This document shows positions 17,432-25,630 of a stretch of DNA of 64,000 bases, piece after piece; position 1 is the first letter of the stretch; every line of letters begins with the position of its first letter. The notes beneath the pieces were generated by a model. That model was not told the DNA's origin. It ran no database searches and was given only the letters and a program-made list of their open reading frames with translations. Source of the stretch: Anaerolineales bacterium (GTDB lineage: Bacteria; Chloroflexota; Anaerolineae; Anaerolineales; Villigracilaceae); contig JANWWK010000090.1 of NCBI GenBank assembly GCA_025056175.1, positions 1 through 64,000 of the forward strand. Direction: 5' to 3'. A program made the translations under genes and the position numbers.

Positions 17432-18118
17432 TTACGCCGGCTCTGTCAGCCAGCTCCAAAACAAATCTACCAGACGCCGCATGACCTGCCCGGTGCGCTG
17501 TTGAAACAGGTCGAAATTGCCGTAGGCTTCGCCGCCGTGTTTGCCTACCAGGTCGGTGACGCCACGCAGGATGAGGCAACGGACACGGTTTTTGTTTGCC
17601 ACCCAGGCAATCGCGCCCGATTCCCAATCGGCGGCGGAGGCCCCAAAGCGGCTGACCAGCATGGGGATGTCCTCGACGATGATGTCGCGGTCGCCGGAGA
17701 CCAACAGGCCGCGCCGCACGGGAGATGGGAAGGATTCTGGCAGCCACGACAGGTCAATCTCGGTTGAATAAGCGTCAATCGCGCCCTGTGGGTCGCCCAT
17801 TTGCTCGAGGATGTCGTAGACAATCGTTTTTTCGACCAGGAGGATGGTTCCGGTTTCGATATGACCCTCGAATCCGCCGCAGGTGCCGAGGTTGACGAGC
17901 AAATCGGGGTGAAAGTGGTCAATGACGTATTGGGCAGTGGCCGCCGCTGCGATTTTTCCCCAGCCGCCGTGGAAGAAAGTGACCAGTGAGCCGTTATGAG
18001 TATCAGGTGAAACGCGAAAATATTCGCCAAAAGGGGAGCGTTCAATTGCGACATTGGGAAAAAGTGGTTGAATGGCGTGCCATTCAGCGTTGGCAGAGAG
18101 AATGACAACGATGTTCAT
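17432..18118 (-). CDS. MTA/SAH nucleosidase-like phosphorylase-superfamily protein
   Basis: A 228-residue protein of the PNP/UDP phosphorylase superfamily. NLGTCGGFEGHIETGTILLVEKTIVYD, GDRDIIVED and the late SAADWESGAIAWV and LRGVTDLVG match the layout of 5'-methylthioadenosine/S-adenosylhomocysteine nucleosidases, including the Glu that contacts ribose and the Asp that protonates the purine. Futalosine hydrolase is an alternative. It overlaps the upstream pncC stop by 4 bp (ATGA), so they are translated together. Confidence 0.75.
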   Translation of the reverse strand: MNIVVILSANAEWHAIQPLFPNVAIERSPFGEYFRVSPDTHNGSLVTFFHGGWGKIAAAATAQYVIDHFHPDLLVNLGTCGGFEGHIETGTILLVEKTIVYDILEQMGDPQGAIDAYSTEIDLSWLPESFPSPVRRGLLVSGDRDIIVEDIPMLVSRFGASAADWESGAIAWVANKNRVRCLILRGVTDLVGKHGGEAYGNFDLFQQRTGQVMRRLVDLFWSWLTEPA

Positions 18119-18624
18119 GAGAAACGGTAATCCCCGTTGAGCGGATGGAAACTGGTCAGAGCATCGAGGACGAATTGCAGAGCGGCCTGGGCCGAATCGG
18201 CTTTGTTCTGCGCCCGGTCACCGGAGAAGCAATAGACGCGCGCCCATTCTCCCTCCGCCGTTGAGAGTCCAAGCCAGGTGGTACCGACCGGTTTGTTGGG
18301 GGTTGCGCCGCCCGGCCCGGCAATTCCACTGACCGAGATGGCGATGTCGGCCCCCAGCAGAGTCCGCGCACCGCGCGCCATTTCCAGCACCGTTTCGCGG
18401 CTGACCGCACCGTATTTTTGCAGGGTTTCCCACGAAACGCCCAACAGAGCGACTTTTGTCTCGTAAGCGTAAGCAACCACCCCTCCCAGATAGTACTCAG
18501 AGCAGCCAGGAACGCCGGTCAGGAGATGGCCGATAAGGCCGCCGGTGCAGGATTCGGCGGTTGCCAGCTTCCACCGGCGCGCGCGGAGTAAGTGTCCAAT
18601 TTGAATTTCGAGGGGAGTTTCCAT
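18115..18624 (-). CDS. pncC: CinA C-terminal family nicotinamide-nucleotide amidase
   Basis: A 169-residue stand-alone CinA C-terminal domain. LATAESCTGGLIGHLLTGVPGCSEYYLGGVVAYAYETKVALLGV is the family signature with its catalytic Ser, and SGIAGPGGATPNKPVGTTWLGL is the second block. PncC hydrolyses NMN to nicotinate mononucleotide and ammonia in the pyridine-nucleotide salvage cycle. No N-terminal MoCF domain is present. The start may be ATG 18624 or the GTG three bases before it. It leads a two-gene unit with the nucleosidase. Confidence 0.9.
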   Translation of the reverse strand: METPLEIQIGHLLRARRWKLATAESCTGGLIGHLLTGVPGCSEYYLGGVVAYAYETKVALLGVSWETLQKYGAVSRETVLEMARGARTLLGADIAISVSGIAGPGGATPNKPVGTTWLGLSTAEGEWARVYCFSGDRAQNKADSAQAALQFVLDALTSFHPLNGDYRFS

Positions 18625-18712
18625 CACTTCGGTCTGTTTCCAATCCTGTCAGTTTTGCCAATCAATCATAACCGATGCTATGGAAAGGAGGGAATATCTT
18701 TTGGGGGAGATG

Positions 18713-18741
18713 AAAAAAGCGGCGGGAAGCATTCCCGCCGC
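18713..18741 (-). terminator. Rho-independent terminator after the DegV gene
   Basis: A perfect GC-rich 10-bp stem GCGGCGGGAA/TTCCCGCCGC with a 3-nt loop (18719-18741) is followed on the minus strand by TTTTTT. It lies 15 bp beyond the DegV stop codon. Confidence 0.95.
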
Positions 18742-18756
18742 CTGAGACACAGTGCG

Positions 18757-19611
18757 TTACATGCCTGCCATGTAGGCGACCCCCACCGTGCCAGGACCAA
18801 TATGTGTGCCAATGACCGGGCTAACGGTGGAATGGATGCTTTCGATGGCATTGACGCGTGTACGCAGGGTTTCGAGCATGGCACGCGCTTCGGCTGCGGC
18901 GTTGGCGTGCAGGGAGGCAATGCGCATGGGAGATTGACCGGCAGTTTTCTCTGCCACAATTTCAATGAGCCGTTCAATGGCTTTGGTTTTGGTGCGTATT
19001 CGCTCAACCGCTTCCACCTTGCCATCGGCGACGGTCAAAATTGGTTTCAGATTGAGTGCCGTGCCAAGCAGCCGCTGCGCGCCGCCAATCCGCCCGCCGC
19101 GGTGCAGAAATTCGAGCGTATCTACCACGAAGTAGACGCCAGTGTGCGCCCGGGTTTTCTCGGCCAGGGCTTTACACTCAGCCAGAGAAGCCCCTTGCGC
19201 TGCCGCGCGGGCAACTGTCAGCACCTGAAAACCCATCGCCATCGCGGTTGTTTGCGAATCCACAATTTCGACATGCTCCCTGTCTTTTTCCAGCAATTCG
19301 CGTCCCTGAAGCGCCGATTGGATGGTGCCGGAAAGTTTCGAGGAGATAAAAATCCCCAGCACATCGTATCCCTTTTCCAGCAAACCAGAAAATGCCTTTT
19401 GCATGTTCGGCACAGACGCCTGCGAGGTGGTGGGCATCACTTTGGCGGTCTGAAGTTTTTGGTAAAACTCATCGGGTTTGATGTCAATGTCGTCTTCGTA
19501 GGTCTTTTCGCCCCAAATGAGAACCTGTGGCACAACCGTAACCCCGTACTGCTCCCGCAGGTCCTGGGGAATGTAGGCGGTGCTATCCGTGACAATCGCA
19601 ACTTTTCTCAT
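18757..19611 (-). CDS. DegV family fatty-acid-binding protein
   Basis: A 284-residue DegV fold protein. AIVTDSTAYIPQDLREQYGVTVVP at the N-terminus, MPTTSQASVPNM near residue 60 and the Ser/Thr-rich pocket residues are diagnostic, as is LEFLHRGGRIGGAQRLLGTALNLKPIL. DegV (FakB-type) proteins bind fatty acids and, with FakA kinase, make acyl-phosphate; no FakA gene is in the window. A strong GGGAGGA site precedes the ATG. It is isolated between two terminators, so it is a monocistronic unit. Confidence 0.92.
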   Translation of the reverse strand: MRKVAIVTDSTAYIPQDLREQYGVTVVPQVLIWGEKTYEDDIDIKPDEFYQKLQTAKVMPTTSQASVPNMQKAFSGLLEKGYDVLGIFISSKLSGTIQSALQGRELLEKDREHVEIVDSQTTAMAMGFQVLTVARAAAQGASLAECKALAEKTRAHTGVYFVVDTLEFLHRGGRIGGAQRLLGTALNLKPILTVADGKVEAVERIRTKTKAIERLIEIVAEKTAGQSPMRIASLHANAAAEARAMLETLRTRVNAIESIHSTVSPVIGTHIGPGTVGVAYMAGM

Positions 19612-19638
19612 CGCTGTTCCTCCCGAAAGAATTTACGT

Positions 19639-19666
19639 TAAAAAACCCTTCCAGAGCGGAAGGGTT
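19639..19666 (-). terminator. Rho-independent terminator after the chitinase gene
   Basis: A 9-bp stem AACCCTTCC/GGAAGGGTT with a 5-nt loop (19644-19666) is followed on the minus strand by TTTTTT. It ends transcripts from the chitinase gene before degV. Confidence 0.9.
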
Positions 19667-19680
19667 ACGGCATTCAGGCG

Positions 19681-19713
19681 GGTGAAATACGAGGGATGCG
19701 CTCGTATTTCACC
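19681..19713. repeat. Perfect 13-bp inverted repeat downstream of the chitinase
   Basis: GGTGAAATACGAG (19681-19693) and CTCGTATTTCACC (19701-19713) are exact inverted copies around a 7-nt loop, 14 bp after the chitinase stop and just before its terminator. It lacks a T-run. As RNA it would give a very stable 3' hairpin that could protect the mRNA; as DNA it could be a protein-binding site. Confidence 0.7.
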
Positions 19714-19727
19714 TTGCAGCCAGGAAA

Positions 19728-21500
19728 TCAGCGATTGTTGTGCAGCGCCTGAATGAGTTCGCCGTTGCTGGTATCGCCGGAGAGTTCCCAGAAGAACACG
19801 CCGCGCAGCCCTTGCGCTTTCAGGTAGTTCATCTTATCGGCCAGGGTGGCGGGGGTATCGTAACTCCACCAGTTGTTGCCGCAGTAAGCATAGGCCGTGC
19901 CGCCAACCGTGCCGGTGGGTGGACAGGTGTTCTTCAGCACTTTGTAGTCTTCGATGCCGGGTTCATACGTCCCCTGTGCGGGGCCGGTGGCGCTGCCGCC
20001 CGGTGCGGACTGGGTCACACCCGTCCAGCCGCGCCCGTAGAAGCCAACGCCAAGCAGCAGTTTGGAGGCCGGCACACCCTTGCTCTTGTAGAGTTGAATG
20101 GCGTAATCGGAATAGAATTGCGCGATGGGAATGCCCGGGTAACTGTAGAGCGGCGAATGCGGAGCGGTGGTTTTATCCCATGCGCCGAAGAAATCGTAAG
20201 TCATCACGTTGTACCAGTCTACATACTGCGCTGCACCGCCATAGTTGGCCGCGTTGATGTTGGCATAGCCTGCCGGAACAGCCGCCGTGACCAGTTCAGA
20301 CCCAAAGCGGGCGCGCAAGGCAGCCATCAGGTTTTTGAAGGCCTCGAAGCCGCTGTTATCGCACGTCAGGCCGCACGCGTTGGGGTATTCCCAGTCAATG
20401 TCAATGCCGTCGAACAGTCCATCCCAGCGCGGGTCGTGAAGCAGGTTGTAGCACGATTCGGCAAACGCAGTGGGGTTGGCGGCAGCCTGCGCGAATCCGC
20501 CTGACCAGGTCCAACCGCCAAAGGAGTAGAAAATTTTGATGTGGGGGTACATCTGCTTGAGTTTGCGCAGCTGATTGAAGTTGCCGCGCAATGCGCCGTT
20601 GTCCCAGGTGTCAGCGACGCCATCTACACTGTCTGCGGCGCTATAAAAACGGTCGTAGGCGGCGTAGGGGTCACCAATCACACAACGTCCGTTCTGCACG
20701 TTGCCGAAGGCGTAATTGATAAAGGTCAGTTTGGCTGCGGAGCCGCTGGTGACGATGTTTTTGACGTGGTAGTTGCGTCCGTACACACCCCACTCGGCAA
20801 AATAACCGCCGATTTGCACCCCCGAAGAAGGCGCGGTGGTTGGGGTGGCTGTGCCGGGCAGCGAAGTGGGCGTGCGCGTGGCCGTTGCCGGAATGGAAGT
20901 GGGCGTAGATGGCGCGGTCGTGGCTGTACGTGTGGCGGTTGGGGGGATGGAAGTGGGGGTGGCCGTCGCTCCACCACCTCCGCAACTTCCTTGTGGAATC
21001 CAGGGTTGACCACTGCCGGCCGGGCCGCTGTTCTGGTCAGGACGCTGGCCTTGTGTCCAGTAAGCGGCCTGATAGTTGATACCGTTGTAACTGACCTGGG
21101 CGCCGCCGGTATAGGCTGTGCTGGCGTTCCATGCCGGCCAGCATGTTCCAGAGGGGGTATTCGTTGCTCCCGGCTGCGTGGGTGTGCGGGTGGGCGTGTT
21201 GGTGGCCGGGGCAGCGGTGCTGGTGCGGGTGGGAGTGGCGCTTGGGCCGCCTTGCGTTGGCGCGCCGAGCGGCTGCCACAGCGCCGGAACGTTGGGCGGC
21301 TCCCAGCCGGTCAGCGAGGTGTGCGCCTGCAAACACTTGTAGGTCGTTCCCCCGTAAGTCACCGTATCATTGACGGCGTAAAAGGTGTTGGGTGACCATG
21401 CGCCCCGGTCTGCCCGCAGGGGGGCCGCGCAGACCGAGCCAACGACCAGAAGACTGGTCAGAAGCAGGGCAAAGAAGGTAAAGCCGAACGAACGTTTCAT
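19728..21500 (-). CDS. Secreted GH18 chitinase with two CBM5/12-type domains
   Basis: A 590-residue extracellular enzyme. It has a signal peptide (1-25), a first chitin-binding module of CBM5/12 type (about 34-79, WSPNTFYAVNDTVTYGGTTYKCLQAH), a Thr/Pro linker, a second module (about 121-172), a second linker, then a GH18 barrel (about 228-590) with YSFGGW and DGIDIDWE (364-371; Glu371 is the acid/base). It hydrolyses chitin to small N-acetylglucosamine oligomers. I start it at the ATG at 21500, which has AGGAG upstream and gives a clean signal peptide. It lies next to an amino-sugar uptake operon but is separated from it by a palindromic element. Confidence 0.93.
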   Translation of the reverse strand: MKRSFGFTFFALLLTSLLVVGSVCAAPLRADRGAWSPNTFYAVNDTVTYGGTTYKCLQAHTSLTGWEPPNVPALWQPLGAPTQGGPSATPTRTSTAAPATNTPTRTPTQPGATNTPSGTCWPAWNASTAYTGGAQVSYNGINYQAAYWTQGQRPDQNSGPAGSGQPWIPQGSCGGGGATATPTSIPPTATRTATTAPSTPTSIPATATRTPTSLPGTATPTTAPSSGVQIGGYFAEWGVYGRNYHVKNIVTSGSAAKLTFINYAFGNVQNGRCVIGDPYAAYDRFYSAADSVDGVADTWDNGALRGNFNQLRKLKQMYPHIKIFYSFGGWTWSGGFAQAAANPTAFAESCYNLLHDPRWDGLFDGIDIDWEYPNACGLTCDNSGFEAFKNLMAALRARFGSELVTAAVPAGYANINAANYGGAAQYVDWYNVMTYDFFGAWDKTTAPHSPLYSYPGIPIAQFYSDYAIQLYKSKGVPASKLLLGVGFYGRGWTGVTQSAPGGSATGPAQGTYEPGIEDYKVLKNTCPPTGTVGGTAYAYCGNNWWSYDTPATLADKMNYLKAQGLRGVFFWELSGDTSNGELIQALHNNR

Positions 21501-21638
21501 CTGTCTTCTCCTTTCTCTTTGTTTATCCCCTCTCCGAACACGAGGGGGTGGACGACAAAAGGGGACGAGAACTCCTGCGGAGGCGATGTGTGCTGCGTTC
21601 GTTTCCCTCACACCTGGAGATGAGGGGAAGGGGCAGGA

Positions 21639-21798
21639 TAACTATCTACCCTCACCCTCTCCCGCCCCCTGCGGGGGCAAGCGGGAGAAGGAAACGCCCG
21701 CCAATTGGCGATTTTGCTGCCCCAAATGGCGAAAAACTGTGCAATTTCTCCCCTCTCCCGTAGGGAGAGGGCTGGAGGTGAGGGAGGCTAGATAGTTA
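21639..21798. repeat. MITE-like palindromic element with terminal inverted repeats
   Basis: The 160-bp element begins TAACTATCTA and ends TAGATAGTTA, a perfect 10-bp inverted pair. It continues inward as CCCTCACC (21649-21656) and GGTGAGGG (21777-21784), offset by 4 nt on one side. Inside are CTCTCCC-GTA-GGGAGAG, a GCCCCC/GGGGGC hairpin and CGCCAATTGGCG. There is no ORF. The structure resembles a non-autonomous mobile element or compound REP. The flanking ~350-bp gap between the chitinase and the NagZ-like gene holds nothing else that I recognise. Confidence 0.7.
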
Positions 21799-21850
21799 CG
21801 AGGCAAGAATGCGTGTGGCAGTGGGCGAAGGACTGACCGCAGGGCGAAAA

Positions 21851-23437
21851 TCAGGCGGCAATCGCAATCGCTGGAAGCGACACCGGTAACCGACCGGCGG
21901 GCTGCAATTCTCCAAAAATGGCTTGCGCGAGCGCGTGCAGGGAGGGTTCCAGGATGCTGTAGGTGCAAACAACGGTCGCAGCGACAGGCAAACAGGCCGC
22001 GTCATACGGCAGGCGCAGGGGGGTGACGATGGATGGAAGGCCGGTTTCAAGCAGGGCGCGGACGAGTGCCAGTTGAGATTCTTCCTGAAAGGCGTTGAGC
22101 GTGCCAATGACGAGATAATCGCACTGCCGCGCCTGTTCGCGCAGGGCGGCGATGTCTTCGGCGGTGGGCGCGAAGGGGAAGAGAAATTCCTCGACGTTGG
22201 GGTGGTATTCGCGCAGGAAGCGTGCCAGCGAGGGCGTGACTGAGGCGGAAGTATCCGCCGGGGTCAGGTTGATGGGACGGGGCAGGAAAACGCCAATCCG
22301 TTGGCCGGGGCTGGGGCGCAGCGGCAACAGGCGGTCTGGGTCTCGGACGAGGGTGATGGCGCGTTTGGCGATTTCTTCGGCCACCTGGCGGTGTTCGGAT
22401 GAACCAACCGCTTCGAGCGGGGGCTGGTTCCAGCGCGCATTCAGCCAGGCGCGCAGAGAGAGAACGCGGTAGGCGGAGGCGCGCAATCCCGCGGCGCTCA
22501 TCTGCCGTTTTCGAGCCGCTTGCAAGAGCGCGGCATGAACGTTTTGCCAGCCCTCAGAGTTGGCGGTGAGCAGGAGTAAATCTACTCCTGCGCGAGCGGC
22601 GCGCACGGCTTCCACGCCCAGGCGGTCTTGCCGGATGGCGCGCATGTCCATCGCATCGGAGACGATGACGCCCTCGAAGCCCAGTTCGCGCCGCAGTAGC
22701 GTTTGCAGAATGTTTGGCGAAAGGGTGGCCGGAGGGGCGTTCTCACCATCCAGGGCAGGCAGGGCCAGGTGCGCCGACATGACCAGTTGCACCCCGGCGG
22801 CAATCGCCGCGCGGAAAGGCGGCAGTTCCACGGCGCGCAGACGCTCCAGGCTGTGCGGCAGGCTGGGCAGACCGTGATGTGAATCGCCGGTTGTATCGCC
22901 GTGGCCGGGGAAGTGCTTGGCGGTGGCTGCCACGCCCTGCGATTGGATGCCCGCGACCATTGCGGCGCCCAATTGCGCCACCAGCAGCGGGTCTTCCCCA
23001 AACGAGCGGACGCCGATGACCGGGTTGCGCGGGTTCACGTTCACGTCCACGCTGGGGGCGTAATTTACGTTGATGCCCATCGCTGCCAGTTCGCGCCCCA
23101 GCACCTGCCCGGCGCGGAAGGCCAGGTCTTCGGAACGTGCCGCGCCAAGCGCCATGTTGCCAGGCAGGGGGGTCACGCCCTCGCCAATGGCCATCAGTTG
23201 CCCGCCTTCCTGGTCGGCGGCAATCAGCAAGCGCGGCAAACCGAGCGCGCGGGCTTCCTCCTGCAGTTGGAAGGTGAGGGCGCGCACCTGTGCCGGGGTT
23301 TCGATGTTCAGATGCCGGAAGAGTGTCACCCCTGCCGGGCGGAACGCGCGCAAGGCGGCGCGAAACTCCTCCGAAGGCGCGTCTTTGCCCTCGAAGGCGA
23401 GCAGCAGGCGTTGCCCGATGGCTTCCTGAAGTTCCAT
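21851..23437 (-). CDS. GH3 beta-N-acetylhexosaminidase (NagZ-like)
   Basis: A 528-residue GH3 enzyme without signal peptide, hence cytoplasmic. AADQEGGQ (74-81), SFGEDP, and the NagZ-type loop KHFPGHGDTTGDSHHGLP (174-191), whose His/Asp act as acid/base, identify it. The nucleophile Asp is in VSDAMDM (about 260). It is longer than classical NagZ (about 340) because it keeps the C-terminal GH3 domain. It removes N-acetylglucosamine from chito- or muropeptide oligomers imported by the adjacent ABC transporter; it starts 3 bp after the MalG-like permease. Confidence 0.88.
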   Translation of the reverse strand: MELQEAIGQRLLLAFEGKDAPSEEFRAALRAFRPAGVTLFRHLNIETPAQVRALTFQLQEEARALGLPRLLIAADQEGGQLMAIGEGVTPLPGNMALGAARSEDLAFRAGQVLGRELAAMGINVNYAPSVDVNVNPRNPVIGVRSFGEDPLLVAQLGAAMVAGIQSQGVAATAKHFPGHGDTTGDSHHGLPSLPHSLERLRAVELPPFRAAIAAGVQLVMSAHLALPALDGENAPPATLSPNILQTLLRRELGFEGVIVSDAMDMRAIRQDRLGVEAVRAARAGVDLLLLTANSEGWQNVHAALLQAARKRQMSAAGLRASAYRVLSLRAWLNARWNQPPLEAVGSSEHRQVAEEIAKRAITLVRDPDRLLPLRPSPGQRIGVFLPRPINLTPADTSASVTPSLARFLREYHPNVEEFLFPFAPTAEDIAALREQARQCDYLVIGTLNAFQEESQLALVRALLETGLPSIVTPLRLPYDAACLPVAATVVCTYSILEPSLHALAQAIFGELQPAGRLPVSLPAIAIAA

Positions 23438-23440
23438 GCC

Positions 23441-24289
23441 CTACCCTTTCAGCCCGGAGATGACCACGCTATCCAGAATGTAACGCTGGGCGAAGAAGAA
23501 CAGCACAATCAGCGGCACGGTGGTCAAAACGGCGGCGGTCATGATGGTCGGCCAGGGCTGAACGGTCTGGTTGATGTTGTAGAGCGTGGCGGTGAAAATC
23601 GGCAGAGTGTACAAATCGACCGTTTGCAGGTACATGAGCGGGGTCAGCAGGTTGTTCCACTGCCCCACGAACAGGAAGGTGGCGATGGTGGCAAGCGGGG
23701 CTTTGCTGAGCGGCAGGATGACTTCCCACCAGATTTGGATGTGATTGGCCCCGTCTATGAAGGCGGCTTCATCGAGTTCTTTGGGGATTTGCGCCATTGC
23801 CTGCCGCAGCAGGAAAATCATGGCCGCGCCACCCGCAAAGTAGCCGGGAATGACGATGGGGTTGAACGTGCCGACCCAACCCAGCCGGTTAAAGAAGACG
23901 TATTGCGGCACGATGAGCGCCTGCGGCGGAATCATCATCGTGGAGAGCATCAGGAAGAAAACCAGGTTGCGCCCCGGCCAGTTGAGACGGCTGAAGGCGT
24001 AGGCCACGGCGGCAATCGAGATGAGCGTACCGGCCATCGCCAGGGTGACGACGAAGACCGAGTTGAAGTAAGCCCGCAGGAAGTTGACGTTTTGGAAGAT
24101 GCTGATGTACGCATCGAGCGTCGGCTGGCGCGGAATCCATACGATGCCGGGCGAGTTGGTCTCCTGGATGGTTTTGAAGGAGGAGGAAATCATCCAGAAG
24201 AGCGGGAAACTCATTGCAACGGTGGCGGCGGTCAGCAGCAGGTACAGCGTCACGCGCTGGAGGATGTGCAGGAGGTGTTTGACGCGCAT
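23441..24289 (-). CDS. Carbohydrate ABC permease, MalG family
   Basis: A 282-residue inner-membrane protein with six predicted helices. The cytoplasmic EAA loop (ELDEAAFIDGANHIQIWWEVILPLSKAPL, around 195-225) docks on the ATPase. It is the second permease of a CUT1-type sugar importer. No ATPase gene is in this operon, as in systems that share one MsiK/MalK-like ATPase encoded elsewhere. It sits between the MalF-like permease (16-bp gap) and the GH3 gene (3-bp gap). Confidence 0.92.
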   Translation of the reverse strand: MRVKHLLHILQRVTLYLLLTAATVAMSFPLFWMISSSFKTIQETNSPGIVWIPRQPTLDAYISIFQNVNFLRAYFNSVFVVTLAMAGTLISIAAVAYAFSRLNWPGRNLVFFLMLSTMMIPPQALIVPQYVFFNRLGWVGTFNPIVIPGYFAGGAAMIFLLRQAMAQIPKELDEAAFIDGANHIQIWWEVILPLSKAPLATIATFLFVGQWNNLLTPLMYLQTVDLYTLPIFTATLYNINQTVQPWPTIMTAAVLTTVPLIVLFFFAQRYILDSVVISGLKG

Positions 24290-24305
24290 ATCTCACCTGG
24301 TAAAT

Positions 24306-25457
24306 CTAGTAAATATCGTAGTGAACCCAACGGTTTTGCAGGGCAAACTGGACGAGGGTGACGCTGAGGATGATGACCAGGATGACCCACGAAATGGCCG
24401 CGCCGTAGCCAATCTCGAAGTGGCTGAAGCTCTTCTGCCACAGGTAATACACCATCGAAATAGCGGAGGAGAGCAGGGGCTGGTTGTCGCGGTAGAGGAC
24501 GAAAATCGGCTCGAAAATTTGCAGGGTGCTAATCATCCCCACCACCAGGTTGTAGAAGATGTAGGGGGTGAGCAGCGGCAGGGTGATTTTCCAGAACCGT
24601 TGCGCGGGTGAAGCGCCATCCACTTCGGCGGCTTCGTGCAGTTCTTTGGGGATGTTGTTCAGTCCGGCAATAAAGATGAGCATCATCGCGCCGCAGCCCC
24701 ACACCATGAGCAAGATGACCGACATCTTTGACCACAGCGGGCTTTGCACCCACAACGGCACGCGGTTCACTTCCGGGAAGCCGGCCTCGATGACTTTGTA
24801 CATCAAGTTGAATGAGCGGTTGTTCAGCCCCAAAAAGAAGGCCGCAGAGACTTCCTGAACGTAGATGATGCCGCGCAAGAGTTCGCTCACGCCCGGAATC
24901 TGGTAGGCGGCGCGCCATAACTGGTTGATGATGCCCGTGCCGGTATTGAGCATCAGCCGCCAGATGAGCAGGACGGCGGTGTTGAAACCGAGAATGACCG
25001 GCAGGTAAAAGGCCATGCGAAAGACCCGTTCGCCGCGCATTTTCTGGTTGAGCAGCACCGCCAGCAGGAGCGCCACGACCATTTGCAGGGGTAACCCCAG
25101 AACGGTCAGATACAGGGTGTTGAGCAGCGAGGCGCGAAAGCCGTCATCGGCCAGCAACAACTGGCGGTAGTTCTCCAGGCCGACCCACTGCGGCGGCGCG
25201 CTGGCAGTGACGCGGTAATCGGTGAAACTCCAGTAGAGTGAGAACCCCAGCGGCACCAGGACGAAAATCAGGAAGCCGGTAATCCAGGGCGCGGCAAAGA
25301 GATAACCGGCAAACGCGTTTTGCTGTTCGCGCGCCGTCTGGCGGAAGAGCCGGGCAAGCAACCAGGCGAGCGAAGCCAGCAGGATACTGCTGACCAGGAT
25401 GAAGACAACCGTCAGCAGGGCTGTGAGCAAAACATTCAAGTAGGGGTTTTGAGGCAT
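24306..25457 (-). CDS. Carbohydrate ABC permease, MalF family
   Basis: A 383-residue permease with an N-terminal extension of about 50 residues carrying one extra helix, then the usual six-helix domain and the EAA loop ELHEAAEVDGASPAQRFWKITLPLLTPY. An inserted segment near residues 200-250 between helices makes it larger than most MalF-type permeases of about 300 residues. It partners with the MalG-like protein to import an oligosaccharide, probably an amino-sugar oligomer given the neighbours. A GGAGAAAG site precedes the ATG. Confidence 0.9.
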   Translation of the reverse strand: MPQNPYLNVLLTALLTVVFILVSSILLASLAWLLARLFRQTAREQQNAFAGYLFAAPWITGFLIFVLVPLGFSLYWSFTDYRVTASAPPQWVGLENYRQLLLADDGFRASLLNTLYLTVLGLPLQMVVALLLAVLLNQKMRGERVFRMAFYLPVILGFNTAVLLIWRLMLNTGTGIINQLWRAAYQIPGVSELLRGIIYVQEVSAAFFLGLNNRSFNLMYKVIEAGFPEVNRVPLWVQSPLWSKMSVILLMVWGCGAMMLIFIAGLNNIPKELHEAAEVDGASPAQRFWKITLPLLTPYIFYNLVVGMISTLQIFEPIFVLYRDNQPLLSSAISMVYYLWQKSFSHFEIGYGAAISWVILVIILSVTLVQFALQNRWVHYDIY

Positions 25458-25523
25458 GAACTTTCTCCAGGCTGCGTAGCGACCTGCGGGCAGGGACAGG
25501 CGTAGCGTTACCTTCGGGCAGGG

Positions 25524-25575
25524 ACAGGCTGAAGCCTGTTCTACAGTTGCAGTTGGGGTGACAGGCTGAAGCCTG
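25524..25575. repeat. Two copies of a small palindrome
   Basis: ACAGGCT-GA-AGCCTGT at 25524-25539 and ACAGGCT-GA-AGCCTG at 25561-25575 are near-identical palindromes 37 bp apart, in the spacer between the binding-protein gene and the MalF-like permease. Related GGGCAGGGACAGG words occur at 25488-25526. They look like short REP-type units. Confidence 0.6.
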
Positions 25576-25586
25576 AAGGACAGAAC

Positions 25587-25615
25587 GGCGGGAGGGATTT
25601 GCTTTCCCTCCCGCC
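25587..25615 (-). other. Stable hairpin after the solute-binding protein gene
   Basis: GGCGGGAGGGA (25587-25597) and TCCCTCCCGCC (25605-25615) form a perfect 11-bp stem with a 7-nt loop, 15 bp after the binding-protein stop. No T-run follows on the minus strand. Such hairpins often allow partial read-through or protect the 3' end of abundant binding-protein mRNA relative to permease mRNA. Confidence 0.7.
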
Positions 25616-25630
25616 TGTGTTCCGTTCGTG

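Noticed and set aside
18712-18747. Ten-codon plus ORF preceded by GGGGGAG
   Set aside because: It lies entirely in the DegV terminator; the apparent ribosome site is chance.
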